Position numbers and translations under genes: made by a program
NCBI GenBank assembly: GCA_021734835.1
Contig: JAIPIH010000006.1
Coordinates: 1-64,000 of the forward strand
Source of the DNA: Candidatus Cloacimonadota bacterium
GTDB lineage: Bacteria > Cloacimonadota > Cloacimonadia > Cloacimonadales > TCS61
Length of the DNA stretch: 64,000 nt
Direction: 5' to 3'
In this document: positions 50,558 to 60,757 of the stretch, one piece after another
How positions within the stretch are numbered: the first letter of the stretch is position 1
Layout of the letters: each line of letters starts with the position of its first letter
The notes under the pieces: generated by a model
The model's input: the letters and a program-made list of their open reading frames with translations, nothing else
The model's database searches: none
Told to the model about the DNA's origin: nothing

Positions 50558-51568
50558 ATGTTAAGAAAAAGAACAATTTTATTTATTAGCGTACTTGTGA
50601 TCGTATTAGTGATCGCAGGCTGCGGACAAGCTAAGAAAGAAACCAAGATCAAAGTAGCAATGGTTACAGATGTAGGTGGGGTTAATGACCAATCATTTAA
50701 TCAATCAGCCTGGGAAGGATTACAAAGAGCAGAAAAAGAATTAGGCGTAAAAATCAGTTATGTTGAATCAAATCAGGATGCTGATTACAAACCAAATATG
50801 GAAACACTTTTTGACGCCGGAAACGATCTTATTTGGGGAATTGGCTTTAAAATGGCAGAAACTTTAGGTGAAGTTGCAAAGTTAAATCCGGAACAAAAAT
50901 ACGCAGGTATCGATTGTTTCTTTGAAAATCCCACACCAAATCTGGTTGGAATCCTTTTCAAGGAACAAGAGCCTTCATTTTTAGTTGGTTATATTGCTGG
51001 TAAAATGACAAAAGCAAAAAAAGTTGGATTTGTCGGTGGTATGGACTTCTTTGTAATTCATAAATTTCATTATGGCTTTATGGCCGGTGTTAAGTATGCA
51101 AATCCAGAATGTAAAATTTTAGCACAATATGCTGATTCATTTACTGATGCTGCAAAAGGTAAAGCTATAGCTAACCAAATGTACAAAAACGGTGCTGATA
51201 TTGTTTTCCATGCTGCCGGTGGTGTTGGCGATGGTGTTATTGAAGCTGCAAAAGAGCAAAATAAATTTGCTATCGGTGTTGATAGAGATCAGAATGATCT
51301 TGCTCCAGCAAATGTTATTACATCTGCTATGAAGCGCGTTGACAATGCTATGTTTAACTTAACTGAAGATTTGGTAAAAGGTGAGTATCCTGGTGGAACA
51401 AATGTTGTTTATGGTTTAAAAGAAGGCGCTGTTGGTATTGCTCCAACATCTGATAAACACGTACCTCAGGACATTCTGGACGAAGTTGATAAAGTTAAGG
51501 AAATGATCATTTCAGGTGAATTAGTTGTACCAAGTTCACTTGAAGATTACAAAAAATGGATGAAATAA
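50558..51568 (+). CDS. BMP-family (basic membrane protein) substrate-binding lipoprotein
   Basis: Lipobox VIAGCG; VAMVTDVGGVNDQSFNQSAWEGLQRAEKELGV. Confidence 0.93.
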   Translation: MLRKRTILFISVLVIVLVIAGCGQAKKETKIKVAMVTDVGGVNDQSFNQSAWEGLQRAEKELGVKISYVESNQDADYKPNMETLFDAGNDLIWGIGFKMAETLGEVAKLNPEQKYAGIDCFFENPTPNLVGILFKEQEPSFLVGYIAGKMTKAKKVGFVGGMDFFVIHKFHYGFMAGVKYANPECKILAQYADSFTDAAKGKAIANQMYKNGADIVFHAAGGVGDGVIEAAKEQNKFAIGVDRDQNDLAPANVITSAMKRVDNAMFNLTEDLVKGEYPGGTNVVYGLKEGAVGIAPTSDKHVPQDILDEVDKVKEMIISGELVVPSSLEDYKKWMK

Positions 51569-51596
51569 TTTAAATTCTACATTTTAAGAAAACTAC

Positions 51597-51630
51597 GGAA
51601 GCCCCCTCAAAATGGGGCTTCCTTTTATTT
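51597..51630 (+). terminator. Intrinsic terminator after the BMP lipoprotein gene
   Basis: GGAAGCCCC-CTCAAAAT-GGGGCTTCC followed by TTTTATTT. Confidence 0.9.
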
Positions 51631-51641
51631 GATTTACGGAA

Positions 51642-52469
51642 ATGAAAATGAAATATGGAACCTTGTTTATCGTTCCTACACCTATTGGTAATTTAGCTGA
51701 TATCACTTTCAGAGCAGTAGAAGTATTAGAAAGTGCCGCAATTATCGGAGCTGAGGATACGCGCAACTCTATAAAATTACTAAATCACTATAATATAACA
51801 ACAAAAATGATAAGCTATCATAAATTTAATGAACGCAAAAGAGTAGAAGAAATCTTGGATATTTTGCAAAGTGGTGCGGATGTAGCAATTATATCAGATG
51901 CCGGAACTCCCGGCATATCTGATCCGGCTGGGATAATTATTAATGAGGCCATCAGTAATAATATAAAGATCGAAGTATTACCGGGAGCTACTTCTTTCAT
52001 ACCTGCGTTAATTGCTTCCGGTTTGAATATTGAGAGATTTCATTTTATTGGATTCCTACCTGAACAAAAGAAAAAAAAGGATATTCTGCTTGAACAATTA
52101 AAAGAAATTGAGGCTACTTTGATCTTTTTTGAAGCGCCTAAAAAACTTAAACAATTTTTAAAATGCATCTACGATCATTTGGGTGATAGAAAGATCTGCA
52201 TAGTGCGGGAAATTTCAAAAATTTACGAAACTTATTACCGCACTACTCTAAAAGAAGCACTAAAATATCCCGAGCAAATAATTAATAAAGGTGAATTCGT
52301 GATAGTTGTAGATGGCTTTGAACAGCAGCCATTAAGTGATGAGATATTGATAAAAAAATTATCTGAGTTCTTAAAGATGGGATATTCAAAAAAAACTTCA
52401 GTTAATAAAATATGTTCTGAAACTGGAGAAAACAAAAACAGAATTTATAATTTAGTTTTGAAATTATAA
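51642..52469 (+). CDS. rsmI: 16S rRNA (cytidine-2'-O)-methyltransferase
   Basis: LFIVPTPIGNLADITFRAVEVL, IGAEDTRNSIKLLNHY, ISDAGTPGISDPA. Confidence 0.96.
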   Translation: MKMKYGTLFIVPTPIGNLADITFRAVEVLESAAIIGAEDTRNSIKLLNHYNITTKMISYHKFNERKRVEEILDILQSGADVAIISDAGTPGISDPAGIIINEAISNNIKIEVLPGATSFIPALIASGLNIERFHFIGFLPEQKKKKDILLEQLKEIEATLIFFEAPKKLKQFLKCIYDHLGDRKICIVREISKIYETYYRTTLKEALKYPEQIINKGEFVIVVDGFEQQPLSDEILIKKLSEFLKMGYSKKTSVNKICSETGENKNRIYNLVLKL

Positions 52470-52546
52470 TCTGATTATTAATTTGACTATTAAATACTGA
52501 TTGAAATTGTTGCTATAGATAATAAATTTTCTTGTAGGAGGATGAT

Positions 52547-52873
52547 ATGTTTCCAGGTGGGAAAAAAGGTATGAAAGATTTGATGAAGCAAGCAAAGAAA
52601 ATGCAGGACGATATGATGAAAACGCAGGAAGAACTTGCTAATAAAATAATCGAAGCTACTTCCGGTGGCGGAATGGTAAAAGTAGAAATGAATGGGAAAA
52701 ACCAACTAATTTCCTTACATATTGATAAAGAAGTTGTGGATTCGGAAGATGTAGAAATGCTGGAAGATCTTATCATAGCTGCTGTGAATGAAGCTCATGA
52801 TAAGATTGCAAAATCAAATGAAGAAGAAATGGGTAAACTGACAGGTGGCATGAAAATACCGGGTTTAGTGTAA
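52547..52873 (+). CDS. YbaB/EbfC family nucleoid-associated protein
   Basis: MKDLMKQAKKMQDDMMKTQEELANKIIEATSGGGMVKVEMNGK; adjacent to recR. Confidence 0.92.
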   Translation: MFPGGKKGMKDLMKQAKKMQDDMMKTQEELANKIIEATSGGGMVKVEMNGKNQLISLHIDKEVVDSEDVEMLEDLIIAAVNEAHDKIAKSNEEEMGKLTGGMKIPGLV

Positions 52874-52898
52874 ATTTTGTTATATTTAAGGTGATTTA

Positions 52899-53498
52899 AT
52901 GTTTAATGGTGTATTAGATGAACTTGTGAATAACTTAAAAACTATGCCGGGAATCGGTTTAAAAACTGCGCAAAGACTTGCCTTGCATTTAATAAGTATT
53001 GAAAAAACAACTGCTATGAAAATTGCTGACTCAATTACAGATTCAGTGAACAGCTATAAACATTGTGCTCAGTGTAATATTCTCTCAGAAACTGATCCTT
53101 GCAATTTTTGTTCAGACAGTTCTAGAAACTCACAGGTGATCTGCGTTGTGGAAAATACTCAAGATGCCTATTTAATTGAAAAGCTTCATGAATTTAAAGG
53201 AAGATATTTTGTTCTTAATGAGTTGCTGTCTCCCCTTGATGGAATAGGACCCGATGAGATTAATTTTCCCAAATTATACAAATTAATCAATTCAGAAGAA
53301 GTTGTGGAAATTATTTTAGCTTTGAATCCCTCTGCAGAAGGCGAAAGTACAATTAATTATCTGGCTTCACAATTTGAAGATAAACCAATAAAAATTACCA
53401 GACTGTCAACTGGCCTTCCTTTTGGCGGAGATATTGAATACACAAGCTCACTTACTCTGAGTAATGCCTTAAAAAGAAGATATTTGGTCTCGGATTAG
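52899..53498 (+). CDS. recR: Recombination mediator protein RecR
   Basis: MPGIGLKTAQRLALHL, CAQCNILSETDPCNFCSD, ALNPSAEGESTINYL, RLSTGLPFGGDIEY. Confidence 0.96.
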   Translation: MFNGVLDELVNNLKTMPGIGLKTAQRLALHLISIEKTTAMKIADSITDSVNSYKHCAQCNILSETDPCNFCSDSSRNSQVICVVENTQDAYLIEKLHEFKGRYFVLNELLSPLDGIGPDEINFPKLYKLINSEEVVEIILALNPSAEGESTINYLASQFEDKPIKITRLSTGLPFGGDIEYTSSLTLSNALKRRYLVSD

Positions 53499-54790
53499 TG
53501 CGAAAATATTTTTTAGCTTTTGTACTTGTAGTTATCATTATCAGCTGTGGTCATAAACAGAACCCAACAGGAGGTAAAAAAGACACTGTTCAACCGGAAA
53601 TATTGTCTGTTCTTCCCGATGAATACAGTGATATCACTGGAAAAAAGATTGAGGTGATATTTTCTAAAGCTATAGAGCGTAATACTATAATTACTGGGCT
53701 TTATATTTATCCTCCAATCCTCCAAAAAAAATACAGTTGGAACGGGAATATCCTAACAATAAAAATTTTAGAGGACCTTGCTGATAACACAAACTATTAT
53801 TTTTCATTTTCAGATAATATCAAAGATGAACATGGGAATTTCCTAAATAAAAATTCAATATTTGTGTTTTCAAGCGGAAAATTGAATTCTAATCGAATTT
53901 CTGGTAGTATTATTTTCGAGGACATCGCTGATGAAAATAAACCGATTCAACTGACATTGTCAGCAGCAGATTCAACTAAAATATATACTAGAGAACTCTT
54001 CGGAGAAAAATATATTATTGATGATCTTAATAAAAATGACCATATAATTAGTGCATTTATCGATAAAAACAATAATCAAAAATATAATCTCGAAACCGAA
54101 CCATATTTTCAACAGTATGTAACAACAGCAAATTCATCATTAGTGGATATCGAGTTAGCTTATGTGGACACAATAAAACCAAAATTAGAATCTATAAAAG
54201 TTAATTGGAATAACAGCATTGATATGAAATTTAACGAGAGTCTTTTATCATTTAATAAAGTTATGATAAATACTTCAGACTCCTTGGAATCAAAAGTTAA
54301 AATCATTGCACAGTATTTCAATCAGGATATGCTTTCTCTCCTGGTGGATGATTTGGATACACTTAAATATAAAGTTACAGTAACTAATTTATCGGATAAG
54401 AAGCAGAATGTTAATTCATCAAGTTCCCTGATGTTCAATGGGATAACCCTGCGGGATACGATTCCGCCTAAAGTGATCTCAACAAAACCGAGAACAGGTT
54501 CATCTGTAAATACACTTACTCCTGTTATTTCAGTGCTATTTTCAGAAATTATATTGGAAGATAATATTGAAGTAAAATTAGTTGAGACAGAAACTGGTAA
54601 ATATAACGAATGTCTTGTGCTGAATGCAAATTCTAGGAACTATAACTTCAGTCCTAAGCAAAAACTCAAAAATTATTCTTCTTATCTCTTTGAACTTAAG
54701 GCAAAAGATAATTCTGGGAATATATCTTTAGCGGCAGTTGAAATTATTTTCCTGCCGCTTCAGCAAAGCGAAAGGGAAGAAGCTAAATAG
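53498..54790 (+). CDS. Lipoprotein with N-terminal bacterial Ig-like (Big_5-type) domain
   Basis: GTG start; lipobox IIISCG then HKQNPTGGKKDTVQPEILSVLPDEYSDITGKKIEVIFSKAI. Confidence 0.75.
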   Translation: MRKYFLAFVLVVIIISCGHKQNPTGGKKDTVQPEILSVLPDEYSDITGKKIEVIFSKAIERNTIITGLYIYPPILQKKYSWNGNILTIKILEDLADNTNYYFSFSDNIKDEHGNFLNKNSIFVFSSGKLNSNRISGSIIFEDIADENKPIQLTLSAADSTKIYTRELFGEKYIIDDLNKNDHIISAFIDKNNNQKYNLETEPYFQQYVTTANSSLVDIELAYVDTIKPKLESIKVNWNNSIDMKFNESLLSFNKVMINTSDSLESKVKIIAQYFNQDMLSLLVDDLDTLKYKVTVTNLSDKKQNVNSSSSLMFNGITLRDTIPPKVISTKPRTGSSVNTLTPVISVLFSEIILEDNIEVKLVETETGKYNECLVLNANSRNYNFSPKQKLKNYSSYLFELKAKDNSGNISLAAVEIIFLPLQQSEREEAK

Positions 54791-55059
54791 GAATGTGCTA
54801 TCTTATTATATAATAGCACGATAGAAGTGATAATCTGAGAGTTTGAATTCAGTGCTTGATATATTTAGTTCATTATTATATAAACAGATAAGCTTAATTA
54901 GGTAAAAATGACTTGACACAAAATTTGAATTAAATTCATTTAAACCTAAATCTGTAAATTTAGAATAGAGTGAAAAAATTGTAATGGTATTAACTATCGT
55001 AATTATGGAAGTTAATTAAGTTTAACTTATGTGTGTGAAAAAAAATTAGGGAGAAAAAA

Positions 55060-55998
55060 ATGAAAAAAATTATTTTAATGGTTGTTAGTTTAGTTTTTGT
55101 TGCAAGTCTTTTTGCTGGAGCTTCTGGTGAAGCTTATTTACAATATCCTCTCATTGGATATCCAGGTGCTGCAGATGAAGATGGTGGTTTAGTTGGCGGT
55201 TATGTAGGTATTGGATATTGGGGCGCTGATTATGGCTTCCATTTCAATTTTAGAGATACAGCTTATCCTGGTGACAATTGGACAATCAATCACATGTTCA
55301 AGAAGTTTACTCTTCATCCAATGGTTAATCTTCTTGTTGGTAAAACTGCAGTTCCATTAGTTAAGCAATTGAATCCTTCAGGTTTCGCAAATGTTAATAT
55401 TATTGAAGGCGGATGCTGGAGCTTTATTAATCCGGAAAATAACTTCATGCTTAAACTTGACGGTAACGTGAGCGGTTTGGGATGGCAATTATACACTGCT
55501 AATGTTAATTTATCAAATTCTGGCGGATGGGACTATGCTGATTATGGTCTTCGCTTAGATTACACAGTAGCTGGTGTTGAAATTGGTGCTGGTCTTAAAA
55601 TGATTGGTGTTCCAGAAGAAGAAGATTCAATGATGGACTGGGCTTTCGATTTAGGTTACACAGCCGCAGAAATGGTAAACTTTGAACTTCAACTTCTGAA
55701 TTCTGATGATGCTAACGACGATACAAGCGACTTAAATCTTTATTTTGTAACTCATTATGTTCCAGGATTCAAAGGTATTACACCCTACCTTGGATACTTC
55801 TCACATGATGGACTGGATAATGAAGGCTTACTACAAGCTATGGAAGAAAATGTGATGTTCTTTGGTTTGAATATGAATCCAACGAAAGATTCAGTTCTGA
55901 AACTTGAGTATAAAATGTATTCTTTAGAGATGCTTGATGAGAATGAAGATGACTATAATGCTGATACTTTAACTTTAGAACTCGGATTTTCATTCTAA
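55060..55998 (+). CDS. Secreted, putative outer-membrane beta-barrel protein
   Basis: Signal peptide MKKIILMVVSLVFVASLFA; alternating amphipathic strands; terminal LTLELGFSF ending in F. Confidence 0.65.
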   Translation: MKKIILMVVSLVFVASLFAGASGEAYLQYPLIGYPGAADEDGGLVGGYVGIGYWGADYGFHFNFRDTAYPGDNWTINHMFKKFTLHPMVNLLVGKTAVPLVKQLNPSGFANVNIIEGGCWSFINPENNFMLKLDGNVSGLGWQLYTANVNLSNSGGWDYADYGLRLDYTVAGVEIGAGLKMIGVPEEEDSMMDWAFDLGYTAAEMVNFELQLLNSDDANDDTSDLNLYFVTHYVPGFKGITPYLGYFSHDGLDNEGLLQAMEENVMFFGLNMNPTKDSVLKLEYKMYSLEMLDENEDDYNADTLTLELGFSF

Positions 55999-56013
55999 AT
56001 ATAAGTTAATAAC

Positions 56014-56044
56014 AAAACCCCGCTGAATTGCGGGGTTTTTTATT
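56014..56044 (+). terminator. Intrinsic terminator after the OMP-like gene
   Basis: AAAACCCCGC-TGAATT-GCGGGGTTTT followed by TTATTTT. Confidence 0.9.
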
Positions 56045-56116
56045 TTGCAGAATTACTGTTCATTATTGTTTTACAGAAAGAAGAAAATTTTACGAAAGTA
56101 TTCACAGGAATAGGTC

Positions 56117-57139
56117 ATGGTATCAGAAAATACTAGGTTAATAAAAAAGAGTTTTACTTTTAAACGATTATTTAATGCCTTTAAAGTTTATTTATCATAT
56201 TTCTTATCCCTCATTATCAAGCAGGCTGTGTTTTGGGGTTCTCCACCGGTAATAATGATAGAACCTACAAATATTTGTAATCTCAAGTGTCCTCTATGTC
56301 CAACAGGTAATGGAACTTTGAAAAGAGCTAAAGGCTTTATGAAGTTGGATACTTTTAAGAAAATCATTGATGACATTCATGAAACTGCCATTATGGTCGT
56401 ACTTTGGAATCAAGGTGAACCATATTTAAATAAAGAGTTCAGTAAAATGGTAAAATATGCTTCAGATAAAGGTTTATTTACGTTAGTGTCTACAAATGGT
56501 AATATTGATTACGCTGCCAAGGATATAATAAACTCAGGTCTGGATTCAATGATCATCTCGGTGGATGGAGCTACACAAAAAACCTACAATAAATATCGAG
56601 TAAATGGAGAACTTGAGAAAGTTCTGACTAATATTAATGAAATTGTGAAGACAAAAAAGCAGCTTAAAAAGAAGAATCCGTTGTTGCGATGGCAGTTTTT
56701 GGTGATGAAACATAACGAACGAGAACTTGAAGATATAAAACAAATGTCATCCGATCTTGGTGTTGATGTTTTAGAACTGAAAAGTATTCAAATATATTCC
56801 AAGGATGATATTAATAATTTCCTGCCGCAAAATCCGAAATATCGACGCTATAAAGTAAATGGAGAAAATTTCAAATTAAAATTTGGCATAAAAAACCGCT
56901 GCCGTAGACTTTGGACAAATGCAGTAATTAACTGGGATGGGGAAGTGGCGATCTGCTGTTTCGATAAAGACGGGGAATACAAAATCGGAAATGTCATTTC
57001 GACTAATTTGACAAAGCTTTGGAAAAATGATAAAATGAGAAAAGTAAGAGATCAGATATTAAAAGACAGATATCAGATACCGATCTGCCGAAATTGCCTG
57101 GAAGGTGCTAAAATAAAATTAGAAGAACAAAAGATCTGA
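56117..57139 (+). CDS. Radical SAM protein with SPASM-type C-terminus
   Basis: MIEPTNICNLKCPLCPTGNG; WDGEVAICCFDKDGEYKIGNV; PICRNCLEG. Confidence 0.9.
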   Translation: MVSENTRLIKKSFTFKRLFNAFKVYLSYFLSLIIKQAVFWGSPPVIMIEPTNICNLKCPLCPTGNGTLKRAKGFMKLDTFKKIIDDIHETAIMVVLWNQGEPYLNKEFSKMVKYASDKGLFTLVSTNGNIDYAAKDIINSGLDSMIISVDGATQKTYNKYRVNGELEKVLTNINEIVKTKKQLKKKNPLLRWQFLVMKHNERELEDIKQMSSDLGVDVLELKSIQIYSKDDINNFLPQNPKYRRYKVNGENFKLKFGIKNRCRRLWTNAVINWDGEVAICCFDKDGEYKIGNVISTNLTKLWKNDKMRKVRDQILKDRYQIPICRNCLEGAKIKLEEQKI

Positions 57140-57145
57140 GCAGAT

Positions 57146-58027
57146 TTAACTTTTTCGTTTACTTTTAATCATAAAAAACACTCCTATTACAGCAGGAATG
57201 AGTACATTAAAAATAAAAACCGTAAGTGAAACTGCTACGGCTATTTCTGATGTAATATAGTATTTTGCTAATATCTCAATAGCGAATTTCTCTCTTAGTC
57301 CGAGTCCGGCATATGTTATAGGTATTAAGTTTGAAAATAAGATCAGAGGAATAGATACTATCGCCGAAAAGAAATGAAATGCTATGAAATTGTTAAGTAA
57401 AACAAAATATTGAAAAATAGTAATAAACATGTACATTATCTGCATAACAATGATTCGGGGAATAATTTTCCAATATTCTTTAAAATATTTGGAGAGTTTT
57501 TCTTTTTTATCAAAATGTTTGGTCAAATAAATCACCAGGGGAAGTAGCGCAATGATAATGAACACGATAATAGTGGGAAATATAAATTGTTTTCGAAAGT
57601 AAAAAATCGCTGCAAAACTTGAAAATAGCAGATTTATCCAAATTTGGAAAAACTTTTCAATACCAACAGAGAGGAATGTTAACTTTTTTTCATTTTCCAC
57701 AAAATACATTTTGCCGACTACTGCATGTCCGCCTGGTATCAAAAATCGCAGGGAATGCCCTATCATATGAGAACTGAATATCTCCGATTTTTTTTCAATA
57801 TAATCAGGATTGATCTTCAAATAAGCACCCCAATTCAGGTATTCGATAAATATCTTTACCATGGCTGTTGCTATAATTATCAATATAGACAAAGATGTTA
57901 AACTGCTGAAAGAATTATATAGTTGGTTTAGATCAATCTTTCTAAAGATAAAATACAAAATTACTAAAGTTATAATTATTTTAACGAAATAAAAATAGCG
58001 ATTTCTAATTAATTTTTCCATTCCCAA
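57146..58027 (-). CDS. Lysylphosphatidylglycerol synthase TM region / UPF0104-like integral membrane protein
   Basis: Polytopic; PGGHAVVGKMYFV, NLIPITYAGLGLREKFAIEIL. Confidence 0.75.
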   Translation of the reverse strand: MGMEKLIRNRYFYFVKIIITLVILYFIFRKIDLNQLYNSFSSLTSLSILIIIATAMVKIFIEYLNWGAYLKINPDYIEKKSEIFSSHMIGHSLRFLIPGGHAVVGKMYFVENEKKLTFLSVGIEKFFQIWINLLFSSFAAIFYFRKQFIFPTIIVFIIIALLPLVIYLTKHFDKKEKLSKYFKEYWKIIPRIIVMQIMYMFITIFQYFVLLNNFIAFHFFSAIVSIPLILFSNLIPITYAGLGLREKFAIEILAKYYITSEIAVAVSLTVFIFNVLIPAVIGVFFMIKSKRKS

Positions 58028-59040
58028 TTACCTGTTATCCCTAAGATAGAGAACCAAATTATAAAATAGGGATAAATAATGATATATAATAGATCCACAA
58101 AAATAAATTTGAACTTATGTTTATATAAATTAGCTAACCAAAAGATCAAGGCACTGAACAAATATAGAAGTAAATTCTTTAAATCTCCTACAACGAAAAT
58201 TTTGAAAGGCAAATATAAATAAAAAGCAAATATCAAGAGAGAAATAATCTGATAAAGTGGAGATGACATCAAGAATTTACCATATTTTCTTTTATTTTTT
58301 TGCTGAGAATCAGTTTCGTTTACATCAGTGGAAATGAGAAGTTCAGGATTGTATCTTACTTGCCAATCAGTCTTCCTGATCAAATTTAACAGCTGCTTAT
58401 CATCACCAGCGAGATTATTTTTAATTTTCTCATAACCGCCTACTTGAAGAAAAGCAGCCTTGCGTACAGCCATATTTCCCCCCGCAGCACTGAAAGGCAA
58501 TCCTAAGCCTACTGAAGCGGCATAAATTGCAGCCGATATTTCGTTACCAAATCTTTGAAAACTATTAGTATTATTTTCATAATAACTGCCAACAACAAAT
58601 CCTGTTTTATCAGTGATGTATTTATTATATGAACTTATCCAATTGTTGTGAGGGAAACAATCAGCATCTGTAAAAAGCAATATCTCAAATTGAGCCTGCT
58701 CTGCAGCAAATTTCAGTGCAGCCTTCTTACCTAGATATTCTTTACTTTTCTTTTCAAGATGATATCCATGAGCATTTGATCTGGTACTGCAAAACGATTT
58801 TATCATTTCATAAGAGTTATCACTTGAGACATCATCAACTATTAGTATTTCGTATTTGTCTTGCGGATAGGTCAAATTATCTAGTGATTTGAAGAGACGA
58901 GGAAGATTTTCTTCTTCATTTCTACATGCAATAAGGATAGAATATCTGTTTTCCAAAATTTTATTCACTTTTGAAGAACGTAATATACCGTATCCAAAAA
59001 TTACAAAAAGAGCTGAGATCAACAAGAAGAGCGGATCCAT
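58009..59040 (-). CDS. Family 2 glycosyltransferase with C-terminal TM segments
   Basis: YSILIACRNEEENLPRLFKSLDNLTYPQDKYEILIVDDVSSDNS, LLFTDADCFPHNNWI, GDDKQLLNLIRKTDWQVRY. Confidence 0.9.
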   Translation of the reverse strand: MDPLFLLISALFVIFGYGILRSSKVNKILENRYSILIACRNEEENLPRLFKSLDNLTYPQDKYEILIVDDVSSDNSYEMIKSFCSTRSNAHGYHLEKKSKEYLGKKAALKFAAEQAQFEILLFTDADCFPHNNWISSYNKYITDKTGFVVGSYYENNTNSFQRFGNEISAAIYAASVGLGLPFSAAGGNMAVRKAAFLQVGGYEKIKNNLAGDDKQLLNLIRKTDWQVRYNPELLISTDVNETDSQQKNKRKYGKFLMSSPLYQIISLLIFAFYLYLPFKIFVVGDLKNLLLYLFSALIFWLANLYKHKFKFIFVDLLYIIIYPYFIIWFSILGITGNWEWKN

Positions 59041-59041
59041 T

Positions 59042-60586
59042 TTAATATGAAGCCTGGTAACTCATGCTTAGTTGATGTTCGATAGGTTGAATGTCATATT
59101 TTGATACTGAATAACCAATTATAATGCTGTGATGCGTTAGAGGTTGCCAATGAAGTATTGATTTTACTTCTTTTAATTCAGTCTTTTCTCCCTCCAGCCA
59201 GGTTGCAGTATCATCTGGTCTTGTTTCATAATTTATACTGAAATCATTTCCCAGACTTCCTTGCTTTGTAAAAGAGAAATGTACATTTGTACTTAAGTTA
59301 TTATACAGGTTATAATTGATTTCCCCATTAACCTGAAATAGATTACTCCCCGAAGGGAAACCTAGACCAATACCATCATGGGAGAATTTATTATGTAAAA
59401 TCTTATGAGTGTACATCCAGGGACGTACTGCGGTAAACTCAAATGTAAGTCGAAAGTTCTTTTGATCATTTAGCAAAATTGAGTTTCCTATTTGAAATGC
59501 ATATTTATTCCCCCACCAGTCACTGAACAATTTACTTTTACTTAACTCATCAAATATAAGATTTAGGTAAAAAGTATTTTTTTCCAATAGTTTAAACTTT
59601 AATCCCCCAAAAATGAGAACATTGTCTCTATCTCGCAAATTATGCTCAGTAGCTCTCAAAAATGTGTGAGGGAGTAAATAGCTGGGATCAATACTTCTGC
59701 CGCCATAAACTATTTCTTCTCCAGCAAATAGATGAACATTTGTATTTGGCTTCCAATCAAGTTTTTTTACTGCAACGTACTTATCATTATAATTCTTATA
59801 TTCATACTCACCAAGTTCATTGACATTTGTGCTATCAGGGATTAGAGTTCCATGCATTAATGAAATTGAGAATTTATTAAAATCTAATTTACCAGCAAAA
59901 TAACCATAATCATTGCACATATTATTTAATATTATTGATCCGCCGATGTTATTACCAATCAGATGCGTTCCTCTGCCAATTGTTAATGCTCCGATTTTTT
60001 CTTTATAAACTATTTTACCATTAACATTATCAAGTGATCTTTGAGAACTATTATAATTTTGTGACCAACTGTCATTAATTTGAGAAGTTGAGTAATAATC
60101 TTCATCTCCTGTAAAATGGCCTGTCCACCATGAACTATCAAGATAGAGTTTATCAGAAATATTGGCATAGAGCTTTGTTCCATAATAAGTGTAATTATAA
60201 GATTTCTTTTGTGTAACATTTGTAAAGTGATCTGCACCTGTAAAAATGTTAAAATAGAAACATGAGTTTAATGGCAGATCAAATCCATTATTCTCTGACA
60301 GTGTTCGGGGAGTATGTATTTCCAAAAAATGAGAACTTGTATCTTCAACAGAAAAAAAATTAATCCATGCTCTTTTAAAATTTACCCAGCTTGATACAGA
60401 TAAATTACTTTTTGTTGCAGTTGATTCCTCAAAGTTATCAAACTCCATATATTGATCACTATCAAATGGGATCTCTAAAAATGAACTGTGATTTTGAGAA
60501 ATGATCTCCTGTGAATTCCAGGTTATACTAAGAGCAGACAAAGAATATGTTAAAGCAATTATTACTATTAAAAATATTTTTTTCAT
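59042..60586 (-). CDS. Putative outer-membrane beta-barrel, possibly capsule-assembly Wzi-like
   Basis: Signal peptide; aromatic-rich amphipathic strands; upstream of the GT2 and UPF0104-like genes. Confidence 0.5.
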   Translation of the reverse strand: MKKIFLIVIIALTYSLSALSITWNSQEIISQNHSSFLEIPFDSDQYMEFDNFEESTATKSNLSVSSWVNFKRAWINFFSVEDTSSHFLEIHTPRTLSENNGFDLPLNSCFYFNIFTGADHFTNVTQKKSYNYTYYGTKLYANISDKLYLDSSWWTGHFTGDEDYYSTSQINDSWSQNYNSSQRSLDNVNGKIVYKEKIGALTIGRGTHLIGNNIGGSIILNNMCNDYGYFAGKLDFNKFSISLMHGTLIPDSTNVNELGEYEYKNYNDKYVAVKKLDWKPNTNVHLFAGEEIVYGGRSIDPSYLLPHTFLRATEHNLRDRDNVLIFGGLKFKLLEKNTFYLNLIFDELSKSKLFSDWWGNKYAFQIGNSILLNDQKNFRLTFEFTAVRPWMYTHKILHNKFSHDGIGLGFPSGSNLFQVNGEINYNLYNNLSTNVHFSFTKQGSLGNDFSINYETRPDDTATWLEGEKTELKEVKSILHWQPLTHHSIIIGYSVSKYDIQPIEHQLSMSYQASY

Positions 60587-60757
60587 TTAATCCTCAATTT
60601 CAATTGGGAAAAACAAACTATATTTAAGCGATTGATGTCAAGAAAAAGGTATCGCTTACTTTTGAACAATGTTAAAATAATATTCTTCTACTTTTGACAT
60701 TTAATCTTGACGTAAGATCGATTCCATCACTTTTGTTAAAAAAAATCAGAGGATATT

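Noticed and set aside
52490-52776. Two antisense ORFs (71 and 87 aa) over ybaB
   Set aside because: Low-complexity translation, antisense to a supported gene.
54795-54819. GTGCTAT...ATAGCAC dyad as an intrinsic terminator
   Set aside because: Short stem with AT-rich interior and no T-tract; kept only as part of the leader observation.
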